From: UBA1479 sp963976055
GTDB lineage: Bacteria; Pseudomonadota; Alphaproteobacteria; Rhodospirillales; Casp-alpha2
Direction of reading: 5' to 3'
Length of the DNA: 64,000 bases
Assembly: GCA_963976055.1 (NCBI GenBank)
Contig: CAXBJB010000005.1
Location: 186,001 to 250,000 of the forward strand
Below are positions 45,823 through 54,005 of this stretch, in pieces (within the stretch, counting starts at the first letter, position 1; every line of letters begins with the position of its first letter). A model generated the notes under the pieces. It saw only the letters and a program-made list of their open reading frames with translations, had not been told where the DNA came from and did not search any database. The position numbers and the translations under genes are program-made.

Positions 45823-47361
45823 ATGACTGACCTGAACGAAATGCTTGCCCAGGCTGTCGATGCGCTGCGGCAGTCACGCATTGATGCCGCCATGCCGTTG
45901 TTGGACGCCGTGCTGGCGCAGGCGCCCGGCCATCCCCAGGCCAATGTAATCAAGGGCACGGTCACCCTGTTACACGGCGATGTGGCGCAGGCGCTTGGCC
46001 ATTTCCGGAAAGCCGCCGAGGCCCACGCCGACGACCCCGCCTTCAATCAAAACTATGCAACGGCCCTCTTGAGCGCCGGCGACGCGCCTTCGGCCGAACA
46101 CCGTGCTCGCCGCGCCCTTGCCGCACAGCCGAACAATATGGCCGTGAAGCAGCTTTTGGCGCGCTGCCTGTGCGCCCAAAGCCGGGACGCTGAAGCCGTG
46201 CCTTTTCTGCAACAAGTCGTGGACGAGCAGCCCAGCCTTCCCGCGTTCAATGAACTGGGTTTGGCGCTGATGGAATTGAACAGGCCGGGCGAAGCGGAAG
46301 ACGCCTTCGCCCGGGCGACGGAAATTAATCCGGATATATCCGCCCCTTGGCATAATCGGGGGAATGCCGCCCTTGACCAGCACCGTCCCGAAGACGCCAT
46401 CGCCGCGTTCGACCAGGCTATCCAACTCATGCCGGACCATGCCCCGTCACATGTTCATCGCGCGCAAGCATTGCTGCTGTCCGGCCGTTACAAGGAGGGC
46501 TGGGAGGCCTACGAAGCACGCTGGACCCTGCCCGCCCCTTTGACCCGGCGCGCGCCACTATCCACACCCCTGTGGGACGGGGGGCCGTTCACGGGCCGCT
46601 TGCTGGTCTACGCGGAACAGGGCTATGGCGACAGCCTTCAATTCGCGCGATTCCTGCCGCACGTGGCGGAACGGGGCGGCACGGTTATCCTGGACGTACC
46701 GCCCGCCCTGCACCGGCTGTTCGCGTCCCTGGGCAGCGACTACGAGGTCACGCGCCAGGATGAGCCCACACCGGCCCACGACTTTCGGATTCCGATGATG
46801 AGCCTGCCCCGGGTCCTAGACATGACCTTGGAAAACCTGCCCGCGCCGGAGGCCTATCTCCACGCACCCGACGACGGCAGGGTCTGGCGCGACCGCCTAG
46901 CGGATGCCCGGAGATGTAAGGTCGGACTGGCCTGGCGGGCTTTTGCCGAACGCCGCGGCAGCGCCCATCGCTCCGTGCCGCTGACGGCGTTGGCGCCGCT
47001 GTTCAAAATTCCGGACATCGCCTGGATCAGCCTGCAGAAGGAAACATTGCAGGACGACCTGCCGCTGCCTGCGGGAATGCGGGACGTGTCCCCATTCCTG
47101 AACGATTTCGCCGACACGGCGGCGCTCATCGGTCAACTCGATTTGGTGATCACCGTCGATACCGCCGTCGCGCATCTGGCAGGCGCTCTCGGCCGGCCGG
47201 TTTGGGTCATGCTGCCCCACGGCAGCGACTGGCGTTGGCTGATGGCGCGGTCGGACAGCCCCTGGTATCCGTGCGCGCGGCTCTACCGGCAGGACGGTAC
47301 CCGGACCTGGACGCCGGCAGCCGATGCCGTTGCTCGGGACCTCGCCGGTTTTCGGCCATGA
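45823..47361 (+). CDS. TPR protein with glycosyltransferase-9-like C-terminal domain
   Basis: Residues 1-240 are tetratricopeptide repeats (e.g. ALGHFRKAAEAHADDPAFNQNY, LMELNRPGEAEDAFARATEI). From about 250 a WDGGPF...LVYAEQGYGDSLQFARFLP segment and the C-terminal LVITVDTAVAHLAGALGRPVWVMLP resemble heptosyltransferase/glycosyltransferase family 9 folds. Such TPR-GT fusions are common in alphaproteobacteria, sometimes near flagellar genes; acceptor unknown. Start ATG 45823 is chosen because the preceding open frame shadows the aminotransferase. The stop overlaps the next start. Confidence 0.8.
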   Translation: MTDLNEMLAQAVDALRQSRIDAAMPLLDAVLAQAPGHPQANVIKGTVTLLHGDVAQALGHFRKAAEAHADDPAFNQNYATALLSAGDAPSAEHRARRALAAQPNNMAVKQLLARCLCAQSRDAEAVPFLQQVVDEQPSLPAFNELGLALMELNRPGEAEDAFARATEINPDISAPWHNRGNAALDQHRPEDAIAAFDQAIQLMPDHAPSHVHRAQALLLSGRYKEGWEAYEARWTLPAPLTRRAPLSTPLWDGGPFTGRLLVYAEQGYGDSLQFARFLPHVAERGGTVILDVPPALHRLFASLGSDYEVTRQDEPTPAHDFRIPMMSLPRVLDMTLENLPAPEAYLHAPDDGRVWRDRLADARRCKVGLAWRAFAERRGSAHRSVPLTALAPLFKIPDIAWISLQKETLQDDLPLPAGMRDVSPFLNDFADTAALIGQLDLVITVDTAVAHLAGALGRPVWVMLPHGSDWRWLMARSDSPWYPCARLYRQDGTRTWTPAADAVARDLAGFRP

Positions 47362-48206
47362 CGCGCCACCGCTGGGTCCTCATCACTGGTCTTGCGGGCG
47401 GCATTCTGGCCGGGATCAACTCTGCAAGCCCCGCCCACGCGGGACTGGCGGAAGCCCAGGCCGCCTATAACACCGGCGATTTCGCCGGCGCCTTCAAGGA
47501 ACTGAAGCCCGCCGCCGAAGCCGGCGACGCCGAGGCCCAGGCCCTGATCGCCGGCATGTATGCGCGCGGCCAGGGCATCCCGGCCGATCCCGCCGAAGCG
47601 GCGCGCTGGTACGGCCTGGCCGCCGATCAGGGGCATCTGTATGCGACCACCATGCTAGGCTGGTTTTACATGCGCGGCATCGGTGTCGAACAGGACGCGG
47701 TCAAGGGATACCGCCTGTTATCGCGGGCGGCGGCGCGGGGCCAGCCGCGCGCCGTGGAAATGAAACAGGCGGTGGCCGAAAAGGCGCTTGCCGGGCTGGA
47801 CGACCTGGCGGAAACGGAAGCCCATAGCCAGTCCATCGACCGCGCCGCCGCGTACTTCCGGATCGGCCGGAGTTTCGCCCTCGGCCACGGCGTGCCGCGC
47901 CTGCCCGAGGTCGCCGCCGCCGCCCTGGGCCGCGCCGCGGAACGCGGCCATAGCGCCGGTCAGTATGAGTACGCCCGACGGCTGGATACCGGCGACGGGG
48001 TCGCGGAAGACGCCGAAGCGGCCTTTGCCTGGTTCAAGAAAGCCGCCGAGCAGGGTCATGCCGACGCCCTCGCCATGGTCGGTCGCGCCTATCTTTCGGG
48101 ACGCGGCACGGCGCCGGACCGTTATCAGGCGATGATTGCGATCACCCGCGCGAAAGCCGCCGGGTCCAGGATCGCCGACACGCTGCTCGATAATCTGGAT
48201 AAGTAA
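47358..48206 (+). CDS. Sel1-repeat secreted protein
   Basis: A signal peptide (about 1-28, ending SPAHA) is followed by Sel1-like repeats: AEAQALIAGMYARGQGIPAD, ATTMLGWFYMRGIGVEQDAV and GHADALAMVGRAYLSGRGT, with degenerate copies between. Sel1 repeats form solenoids for protein contacts in the periplasm or at the surface. The 282-residue protein starts at ATG 47358, overlapping the TPR gene stop by 4 bases, so the two are coupled and may work together. Confidence 0.85.
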   Translation: MTRHRWVLITGLAGGILAGINSASPAHAGLAEAQAAYNTGDFAGAFKELKPAAEAGDAEAQALIAGMYARGQGIPADPAEAARWYGLAADQGHLYATTMLGWFYMRGIGVEQDAVKGYRLLSRAAARGQPRAVEMKQAVAEKALAGLDDLAETEAHSQSIDRAAAYFRIGRSFALGHGVPRLPEVAAAALGRAAERGHSAGQYEYARRLDTGDGVAEDAEAAFAWFKKAAEQGHADALAMVGRAYLSGRGTAPDRYQAMIAITRAKAAGSRIADTLLDNLDK

Positions 48207-48218
48207 GCGGAAGCCGGT

Positions 48219-48713
48219 TCAATCCGTGTCGTCAGGGGCGTCGACATCGACGGGCACGCCCGGTTTGGCCTTTGACGCGCGAATCGACAGCGCCGATTTC
48301 ACGTGGCTGACGTTGGGCGCCGCGGTCAGCTTGGTGGTCAGGAAGTCCTGATACGCGTCCCAGTCGGCGGCGACCACCTTGAGAAGGAAATCCGTTTCCC
48401 CGGCCAGCATGTGGCATTCGCGCACCTGGGGCCAGGCGCGCACGGCATTCTCGAACGCCTCCAGATCGTGTTCGGCCTGGGAGTTGAGCCCGACCTGGGC
48501 GAACACGGTGACGTTGAAGCCCAGCATCTTGGGCTCCAGATCGGCATGGTAGCCGCGGATAAAGCCCGCTTCCTCCAACGCCCGGACCCGGCGCAGACAG
48601 GGCGGCGCCGAAATGCCGGCGCGTTTCGACAGTTCCACATTGGTCATGCGGCCGTCGCTTTGCAGGTCGCGCAGGATACGCCGGTCAATCTTGTCCAGTT
48701 TCACGCGCTGCAT
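48219..48713 (-). CDS. Lrp/AsnC family transcriptional regulator
   Basis: The N-terminal helix-turn-helix (KLDKIDRRILRDLQSDGRMTN, LSKRAGISAPPCLRRVRALE) and C-terminal ligand-binding RAM domain (about 70-150, ECHMLAGETDFLLKVVAAD) identify an Lrp/AsnC regulator, which senses amino acids. The protein has 164 residues, typical length. It is divergent from trxB across a 234-base gap containing an AT-rich stretch (48740-48772) that may carry both promoters. The effector is not predictable. Confidence 0.92.
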   Translation of the reverse strand: MQRVKLDKIDRRILRDLQSDGRMTNVELSKRAGISAPPCLRRVRALEEAGFIRGYHADLEPKMLGFNVTVFAQVGLNSQAEHDLEAFENAVRAWPQVRECHMLAGETDFLLKVVAADWDAYQDFLTTKLTAAPNVSHVKSALSIRASKAKPGVPVDVDAPDDTD

Positions 48714-48947
48714 GATCGTTTCCTAACCCCCAGGGTGCGGCGAAATATTGTTGCGAAATTATATTATAACACCGCCGGGGGAAAGCCCCGTCACCAGGGT
48801 CTTTCCCCCGGCCGCTGTCGATGCCCCCGCGGCCGGGCCGCTTGTCCTTGCACGGCGGCCGGGCCCCACTTATCTTAGGTCCCCAATCCGCCGTGGACCC
48901 TGGGCAGACACGGCCCCCGCATCTTCGTTCAAAAGGTAGACCGCTCC

Positions 48948-49928
48948 ATGCCCGCCGCTTCCGACACAGCCCCCCGCCATTCCAAGGTTCTGATCATCGG
49001 CTCCGGCGCCGCCGGCTATACGGCCGCCGTCTATGCCGCGCGCGCCAACCTGAGCCCCCTTTTGGTGCGCGGCCTGCAGCCGGGCGGCCAGCTGACCATC
49101 ACCACGGAGGTCGAGAACTATCCGGGCTTCGCCGAACCGATCCAGGGCCCTTGGCTGATGGAACAAATGTTCGAGCAGGCCAAGAACGTGGGCACGGAAA
49201 TGGTCGAGGACACGATCATGGAGGTCGACCTCAAATCCCGGCCGTTCCGCGCCGTGGGCGATTCGGGCGCGGTCTACACCGGCGACACCCTGGTCATCGC
49301 CACGGGGGCGAGTGCCCGCTGGCTCGGCCTGCCGTCGGAGGAAAAATTCATGGGCTTCGGCGTGTCCGCCTGCGCCACCTGCGACGGGTTCTTCTACCGC
49401 GGCAAGGAAGTCGCCGTGATCGGCGGCGGCAACACGGCGGTCGAGGAAGCCCTGTTCCTGACCAATTTCGCCTCCCGCGTGACCCTGATCCACCGCCGCG
49501 ACGAGCTGCGCGCGGAAAAGATCATGCAGGACCGCCTGTTCAAGAACGACAAGATCGAGGTCATCTGGGACACGGTGCTGGAGGAAGTGCTGGGCGAGGG
49601 CACCCCGCCGGGCGTGTCGGCCATGAAACTGCGCAACATGAAGACCGGTGAGATCACGGAACGCGCCGCCGACGGCGTGTTCATCGCCATCGGCCACGAC
49701 CCCAACACCAAACTGTTCGCCGGTCAGATCGACATGGACGACGAAGGCTACATCATCACCAAACCGGACAGCACCAAAACCAACATTCCTGGCGTGTTCG
49801 CCGCCGGCGACGTCCAGGACAAGGTGTTTCGCCAGGCCATCACCGCGGCCGGCACCGGATGCATGGCGGCGTTGGAGGCCGAACATTTTCTGGCCGCCCA
49901 GGAGGCGCAGCAAGCGGCCGCCGAATAG
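48948..49928 (+). CDS. trxB: thioredoxin reductase
   Basis: TrxB reduces thioredoxin with NADPH through FAD and a redox disulfide. It shows the FAD loop LIIGSGAAGYTAAVYAAR, the active-site cysteines Cys142/Cys145 in ACATCDGFFY, the NADPH loop VIGGGNTAVEEALFL, HRRDELRAEKIM and the C-terminal GVFAAGDVQDKVFRQAITAAGTG. Its 326 residues are usual. A LysR gene follows 68 bases downstream, an arrangement common in the Rhodospirillales. Confidence 0.97.
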   Translation: MPAASDTAPRHSKVLIIGSGAAGYTAAVYAARANLSPLLVRGLQPGGQLTITTEVENYPGFAEPIQGPWLMEQMFEQAKNVGTEMVEDTIMEVDLKSRPFRAVGDSGAVYTGDTLVIATGASARWLGLPSEEKFMGFGVSACATCDGFFYRGKEVAVIGGGNTAVEEALFLTNFASRVTLIHRRDELRAEKIMQDRLFKNDKIEVIWDTVLEEVLGEGTPPGVSAMKLRNMKTGEITERAADGVFIAIGHDPNTKLFAGQIDMDDEGYIITKPDSTKTNIPGVFAAGDVQDKVFRQAITAAGTGCMAALEAEHFLAAQEAQQAAAE

Positions 49929-49996
49929 GCGGCGACAACCGGCCCGGGTGCAATTAGGGAGCGCATCCGCAAAGGGTCGATCAGGGGGAATTTCCC

Positions 49997-50887
49997 ATGG
50001 ATTGGGACAAACTGCGGGTGTTTCACGCCGTCGCCGAAGCGGGCAGCTTTACCCGCGCGGGCGAGGATTTGCACCTAAGCCAATCGGCGGTCAGCCGCCA
50101 GGTCAGCGCGCTTGAGGAAAGCCTGCGGGTGCCGCTGTTCCACCGCCATGCGCGCGGCCTGATCCTGACGGAACAGGGCGAATTGCTGTTCCGCACGGCG
50201 CATGACGTGTTCGCCAAGCTGGCCATGGTCGAGGCCCGCATCGCCGACAACAAGGACGAGGCCCAGGGGCCGCTCAAGGTGACGACCACGGTCGCCTTCG
50301 GGTCGATCTGGCTGACCCCGCGCATGCGCGAGTTCAAGACCCTGTACCCGGACATCGCGGTGTCGCTTGTTTTGGCCGACACGGAACTGGACCTGTCCAT
50401 GCGCCAGGCCGACGTGGCGATCCGCCTGGCGCCGCCGAAGCAGCCGGACCTGATCCAGCGCTACATCATGAACATGAACTACCATGTCTATGCCTCGGCC
50501 GAATACCTGGCCGAACACGGTACGCCGGCCCGGCCCCAGGACCTGGACGACCATGACCTTGTCGTCTACGGCGACGACGCCCGCCCGCCGGTCGAAAACC
50601 TGAACTGGCTGCTGACCGCCGGCGCCCCGCCCGGCGAAACGCGGGAGCCGGTGCTGCGGGTCAATTCCATCTACGGCATCTTCCGCGCCGTGCAGTCGGG
50701 GCTCGGCATCGGGGCCTTGCCCGATTACATGAGCCGCGAGGCCGACAACCTGAAGGAAGTGCTGCCGGAACTGCGGGGGCCCTCGATCGAGGCCTATTTC
50801 GTCTATCCGGAAGAACTGCGCAATTCCAAGCGCATCACCGTGTTCCGTGACTTCCTGGTGAGCCGCCTGAACCCGGAAAACTTCTAA
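49997..50887 (+). CDS. LysR family transcriptional regulator
   Basis: The winged helix-turn-helix (MDWDKLRVFHAVAEAGSFTR, LHLSQSAVSRQVSALEESL) and a periplasmic-binding-like effector domain (about 90-296) define a LysR-type regulator. The start ATG follows AGGGGGAA. Located just after trxB on the same strand, it may belong to the trxB unit, although LysR targets are usually divergent; none is divergent here. The regulon is unknown. Confidence 0.9.
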   Translation: MDWDKLRVFHAVAEAGSFTRAGEDLHLSQSAVSRQVSALEESLRVPLFHRHARGLILTEQGELLFRTAHDVFAKLAMVEARIADNKDEAQGPLKVTTTVAFGSIWLTPRMREFKTLYPDIAVSLVLADTELDLSMRQADVAIRLAPPKQPDLIQRYIMNMNYHVYASAEYLAEHGTPARPQDLDDHDLVVYGDDARPPVENLNWLLTAGAPPGETREPVLRVNSIYGIFRAVQSGLGIGALPDYMSREADNLKEVLPELRGPSIEAYFVYPEELRNSKRITVFRDFLVSRLNPENF

Positions 50888-50942
50888 GGTCCGCAGAGCA
50901 AGCCTTCACAGGATTCACAATCAATGGCCGCATTTTGTTAAT

Positions 50943-51023
50943 CAAATGCAATATTTGCAGGGCGGCGAACAAGATATGCGTGAATTGCATATCTGGAATG
51001 CAGGTTTGTGACTGGTATACCAG
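50943..51023. promoter_or_regulatory. cluster of operator-like palindromes
   Basis: CAAAT/ATTTG (50943-50947 with 50953-50957), GATATGC/GCATATC (50973-50979 with 50987-50993, 7-base spacer) and the perfect 12-bp palindrome CTGGTATACCAG (51012-51023) lie in 80 bases. The last resembles GntR-family sites of TGGT-ACCA type. They sit just before the candidate promoter of the predicted small RNA and could control it. No regulator is identified. Confidence 0.5.
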
Positions 51024-51024
51024 G

Positions 51025-51048
51025 CTTGGCGGTTTATATAACCTCCAT
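51025..51048 (+). promoter_or_regulatory. candidate promoter of the predicted sRNA
   Basis: TATATA (51035-51040) could be a -10 giving a start near 51047, just before the first stem; its -35 is poor. Alternatively CTTGGC (51025-51030) and CTCCAT (51043-51048), 12 bases apart, loosely resemble an RpoH heat-shock promoter, with a start near 51055. Neither is strong. Confidence 0.3.
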
Positions 51049-51245
51049 CCCGTCGCGACCGATTGCTCCTAAGCGCTGTGGCGACGGAACGGATTTTGGG
51101 TCTCCTCCCAGACCCACCCCGCCGGAGGTCATCCGGCACCGGGACCGCTCCCTGGCCCCCCAGGCCGGCGGCCCCAACGTCTCCCAGACGTGAAGCCTCC
51201 CTGTCAAACTCGCCGGTCCCCTCCCAGGGACCGGCAGTTTTTTTT
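51047..51245 (+). ncRNA. predicted multi-hairpin sRNA with anti-Shine-Dalgarno loops
   Basis: Five local stems are visible: CCGTCGC/GCGACGG (51050-51056, 51081-51087), TGGGTCT/AGACCCA (51097-51103, 51110-51116), GCCGGA/TCCGGC (51121-51126, 51132-51137), CCTGG/CCAGG inside a longer stem (51141-51174), and ACGTCT/AGACGT (51177-51182, 51186-51191), followed by the terminator stem. CUCCU, CCUCCC or CUCCC occurs six times (51066, 51104, 51148, 51181, 51196, 51221), mostly in loops. This recalls alphaproteobacterial sRNAs with exposed CUCC motifs (CcsR and ar14 types, from memory). One stem carries GGAGG (51124-51128). Boundaries are inferred. Confidence 0.6.
51212..51245 (+). terminator. intrinsic terminator of the predicted sRNA
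   Basis: GCCGGTCCC (51212-51220) and GGGACCGGC (51227-51235) form a perfect 9-bp stem around CTCCCA, then AG and T8 (51238-51245). Its orientation means a plus-strand transcript ends here, 325 bases or more after the LysR stop, which itself argues for an RNA gene. Confidence 0.85.
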
Positions 51246-51267
51246 ATGGCCTCGATATTCTGCGGCG

Positions 51268-53292
51268 CTACTGCGCCGCCTGGGCCCTCAACGCCACCAC
51301 CTGATCCGCTTCCTTGCCCATCAGTTCCTGCAAGTGGTCGAATTCCCATTCGAAGGTGCCGACCCCCATGGTCATGGAACGCAGTTCGATCACCAGATCG
51401 TGCATTTCCGACTGCGGCAATTGGACCTGCACCTCGTCCCAGCCGGCCCAGCCGGGCTTGGCGTCGAAACCCATGATCTGGCCGCGCCGCCCGGACACCA
51501 GGCGCTGCATGCGCGACGTGAATTCCGACGGCATGGATATGACGACCTTGCAGATCGGCTCCAACAACACCGGCTGACAGTTGGGCATGCCTTCGCGCAT
51601 GGCCTGCTGGGCCGCCTTGCGGAACGCCATGTCCGAGGAATCGACGTTGTGGTACTGGCCGTCGGTCAGGGTCACGGACAGATCGACCACGGGGAAACCC
51701 AAAGGCCCGCGCACGAGATATTCGCGCACCCCGGCCTCGACCGCCGGAATGTATTGCTTGGGCACCACCCCGCCGGTGATGGTGTCGCCGAAGGTAAAGC
51801 CGCCGCCCCGGGCAAGCGGCTTGATGTCCAGGTGCACGTCGCCGAATTCGCCATGCCCGCCCGATTGTTTCTTGTGGCGGGCGTGCTGGCTGGTCGGCTT
51901 GCGGATGGTTTCCTTGTAGGGGACCTGGGGTCGTTCGCTGTCGACGTCGATATTGAACTTGCCCTTCATCCTGTCGAGGGTGATCAACAGGTGCATTTCG
52001 CCCTGCCCCCACAGCAGCATTTCGCCCGTATCCGGGTTGTGTTCGTGGGAAATCGAGGGGTCTTCCTCGATGATCTTGGCCAGCGCACCCGACATCTTGA
52101 CCTCGTCGCCCCGGTTGGCCGCATGCACGGCCATGGAAAACAGCGGCGTCAGGGGCGCCGGCCAGGCCATGCCCTTGACCTTGCCGGAGGCCGAGACCAG
52201 ATCGCCGGTCTTGACCGCGTCCATGCGGCCGAGGGCGACGACCTCGCCCATCCCGACCTTGGCGACCTTTTCCGTCTTCTGGCCGAAGGCTTTGGACAGG
52301 CCGGACACCCGGCCCTGGGCCGACGCCAGGCCGTCGGCGATCTCGCCCGACCATACGCGGGCAAAGCTGAGCTTGCCGGCATGACCGGCGTGGACGGTCT
52401 TGAACACCCGGGCCGCCGCCTCGCCCGACACCGGCTCGCCCAGGCGCGCGGCCGTGGCCTCCGGACCGGGGGCCTCGTGGCGCAGGGCCTTGAGCAGGCG
52501 GCGCACGCCGTTGCCGTGTTCGGCCGAACCAAAGAACACGGGCACGGCCTTGCCGTCCTGCAGGACCTTGGCGAGATGGTCGAACACCTCCCCCGTCTGC
52601 GGCACCACGTCTTCCAGCAGCTTTTCCAGCAGCGCGTCGTCGAAATCGGCGAGGCTTTCCAGCAACTCCGTGCGCGCCGCCGCCTCGCGGTCACGGATGC
52701 TTTCGGGCAGTTCCATCAACTCCGACGGCTTGCCTTCCTGCCAGCGGAAGGCGCGTTCCGACACCAGATCGACATGCCCGGTCACGTCATCCCCGTCGCG
52801 GAGCGGAATTTCCCGCAACACCAGGGGGCTGTCGGACAGACCTTGCAGGGCGTCCAATGTCTCGGCGACGCTGGCCTCGGCCGTGTCCATCTTGTTGATG
52901 AAGATGAGGTGCGGAATCTGGTGCTGGTCGAGGAATTTAAGGATCGGCGCCGCCGTCAGGGCGCGGGCCTGCCCCGGCTCACACACCACCACGGCGGCGT
53001 CGGCGACCATCAGGGCGTTATGGGCGTCCTGCAGCATGTCGATGGAACCGGGACAGTCGATGAAGGTCCAGGGGTCGCCCAGGTAGGGGGCGCTCACGAT
53101 ATTCATTTCCGTGGACATCTGGCGGGCGCGGGCTTCGGGCGCGCCGTCGCCGACCATGTTGCCGTCCTTGACGGAGCCCTTACGGTCAATGACCTCGCAT
53201 TGACGCAGGATTTCCTCGAGTAAAGATGTCTTGCCGCTTAAGTAGGGGCCGACCAGGGCGGCCACGCGGGGCCGGTTGTCGGATGTGGTCAT
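51268..53292 (-). CDS. elongation factor G-like GTPase
   Basis: A translational GTPase with EF-G domain order at 674 residues: P-loop GPYLSGKTS (14-22), G3 variant DCPGS instead of DTPGH, G4 NKMD (near 137), domain II, and the EF-G domain IV/V segments (GHGEFGDVHLDIKPL, PLGFPVVDLSVTLTDGQYHNVDSSDMAF). It is the EF-G paralogue group usually annotated 'elongation factor G-like', distinct from the fusA in ribosomal-protein operons. The catalytic His of DxPGH is Ser here, so GTP hydrolysis may be altered. Its cellular role is not settled. Confidence 0.9.
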   Translation of the reverse strand: MTTSDNRPRVAALVGPYLSGKTSLLEEILRQCEVIDRKGSVKDGNMVGDGAPEARARQMSTEMNIVSAPYLGDPWTFIDCPGSIDMLQDAHNALMVADAAVVVCEPGQARALTAAPILKFLDQHQIPHLIFINKMDTAEASVAETLDALQGLSDSPLVLREIPLRDGDDVTGHVDLVSERAFRWQEGKPSELMELPESIRDREAAARTELLESLADFDDALLEKLLEDVVPQTGEVFDHLAKVLQDGKAVPVFFGSAEHGNGVRRLLKALRHEAPGPEATAARLGEPVSGEAAARVFKTVHAGHAGKLSFARVWSGEIADGLASAQGRVSGLSKAFGQKTEKVAKVGMGEVVALGRMDAVKTGDLVSASGKVKGMAWPAPLTPLFSMAVHAANRGDEVKMSGALAKIIEEDPSISHEHNPDTGEMLLWGQGEMHLLITLDRMKGKFNIDVDSERPQVPYKETIRKPTSQHARHKKQSGGHGEFGDVHLDIKPLARGGGFTFGDTITGGVVPKQYIPAVEAGVREYLVRGPLGFPVVDLSVTLTDGQYHNVDSSDMAFRKAAQQAMREGMPNCQPVLLEPICKVVISMPSEFTSRMQRLVSGRRGQIMGFDAKPGWAGWDEVQVQLPQSEMHDLVIELRSMTMGVGTFEWEFDHLQELMGKEADQVVALRAQAAQ

Positions 53293-53559
53293 CGTTACCT
53301 CCCAAGTGCGTTTTTTGTCGCAGGAAGGGGCCGTTCAGTCGGCCTTCGAAGTCCGTTTTATGGTTAAAGCCTATCCTTCCCAGAGGGGGATTCAAGAAGA
53401 TTCCGGGAATCCGGCCGATATTTGCCATTGCGCGGGTCCCGGGCCGGGCAGATCGGCGGGAAGGACAACAAACCCTTGGCGTTAGTGGACAACCCCCCCA
53501 TATGCGAGGCTAAACTGGCCTTTCTCGGCGCACCGCCGTGGCAGAAGCAGCGACATACC

Positions 53560-53970
53560 ATGAACACCAAGACACATAGCTATTCAGAAATAACGCGCGA
53601 CATCCGCGTCAGCGTGATCCCCCAGTACCTTCCCGACCAGTCCGCGCCCGAGGACGGCCGCTATGTCTGGGCCTATACGGTACGGATCGAGAACCAGGGC
53701 ACGGAGACGGTGCAACTGCGCAACCGTTATTGGCGGATCACGGACGCGCAGGGTACTTGCCACGAAGTCCGCGGCGAGGGCGTGGTCGGCGAACAGCCGG
53801 TCCTGAACCCGGGCGAGGCCTTCGAATACACCAGCGGCACGCCTTTGGCGACGCCATCGGGCATGATGATGGGGTCCTACGAGATGGAAACCCAGGCCGG
53901 CGATTTTTTCGACGCCACCGTGCCCGCCTTCTCGCTCGACAGTCCGCACGAACGCATCCACCTGAACTGA
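53560..53970 (+). CDS. apaG: ApaG domain protein
   Basis: The 136-residue protein matches ApaG (a Fn3-like beta-sandwich once tied to Co2+/Mg2+ effects): VSVIPQYLPDQSAPEDGRYV, WAYTVRIENQGTETVQLRNR, YWRITDAQG, EVRGEGVVGEQPVLNPGE, FEYTSGTPL and MMGSYEM are family motifs. I start at ATG 53560 because upstream residues do not look like protein. folE begins 35 bases downstream on the same strand. Its function remains unclear. Confidence 0.92.
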   Translation: MNTKTHSYSEITRDIRVSVIPQYLPDQSAPEDGRYVWAYTVRIENQGTETVQLRNRYWRITDAQGTCHEVRGEGVVGEQPVLNPGEAFEYTSGTPLATPSGMMMGSYEMETQAGDFFDATVPAFSLDSPHERIHLN

Positions 53971-54005
53971 GCCCTTAAGAACCAACAGGACCGGGAACCC
54001 CGACC

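Larger units (their letters stand above)
50888..51267. other. 380-base intergenic region with operators and a predicted sRNA
   Basis: The left part (50888-51045) is AT-rich and carries three inverted repeats; the right part (51047-51245) folds into a chain of hairpins and ends in an intrinsic terminator. No protein-coding ORF is convincing. The EF-G-like gene ends at 51268 on the opposite strand. Confidence 0.6.

Noticed and set aside
51190..53223. 677-codon plus-strand ORF opposite the EF-G-like gene
   Set aside because: Shadow ORF; the minus-strand protein has clear GTPase motifs and domain order.
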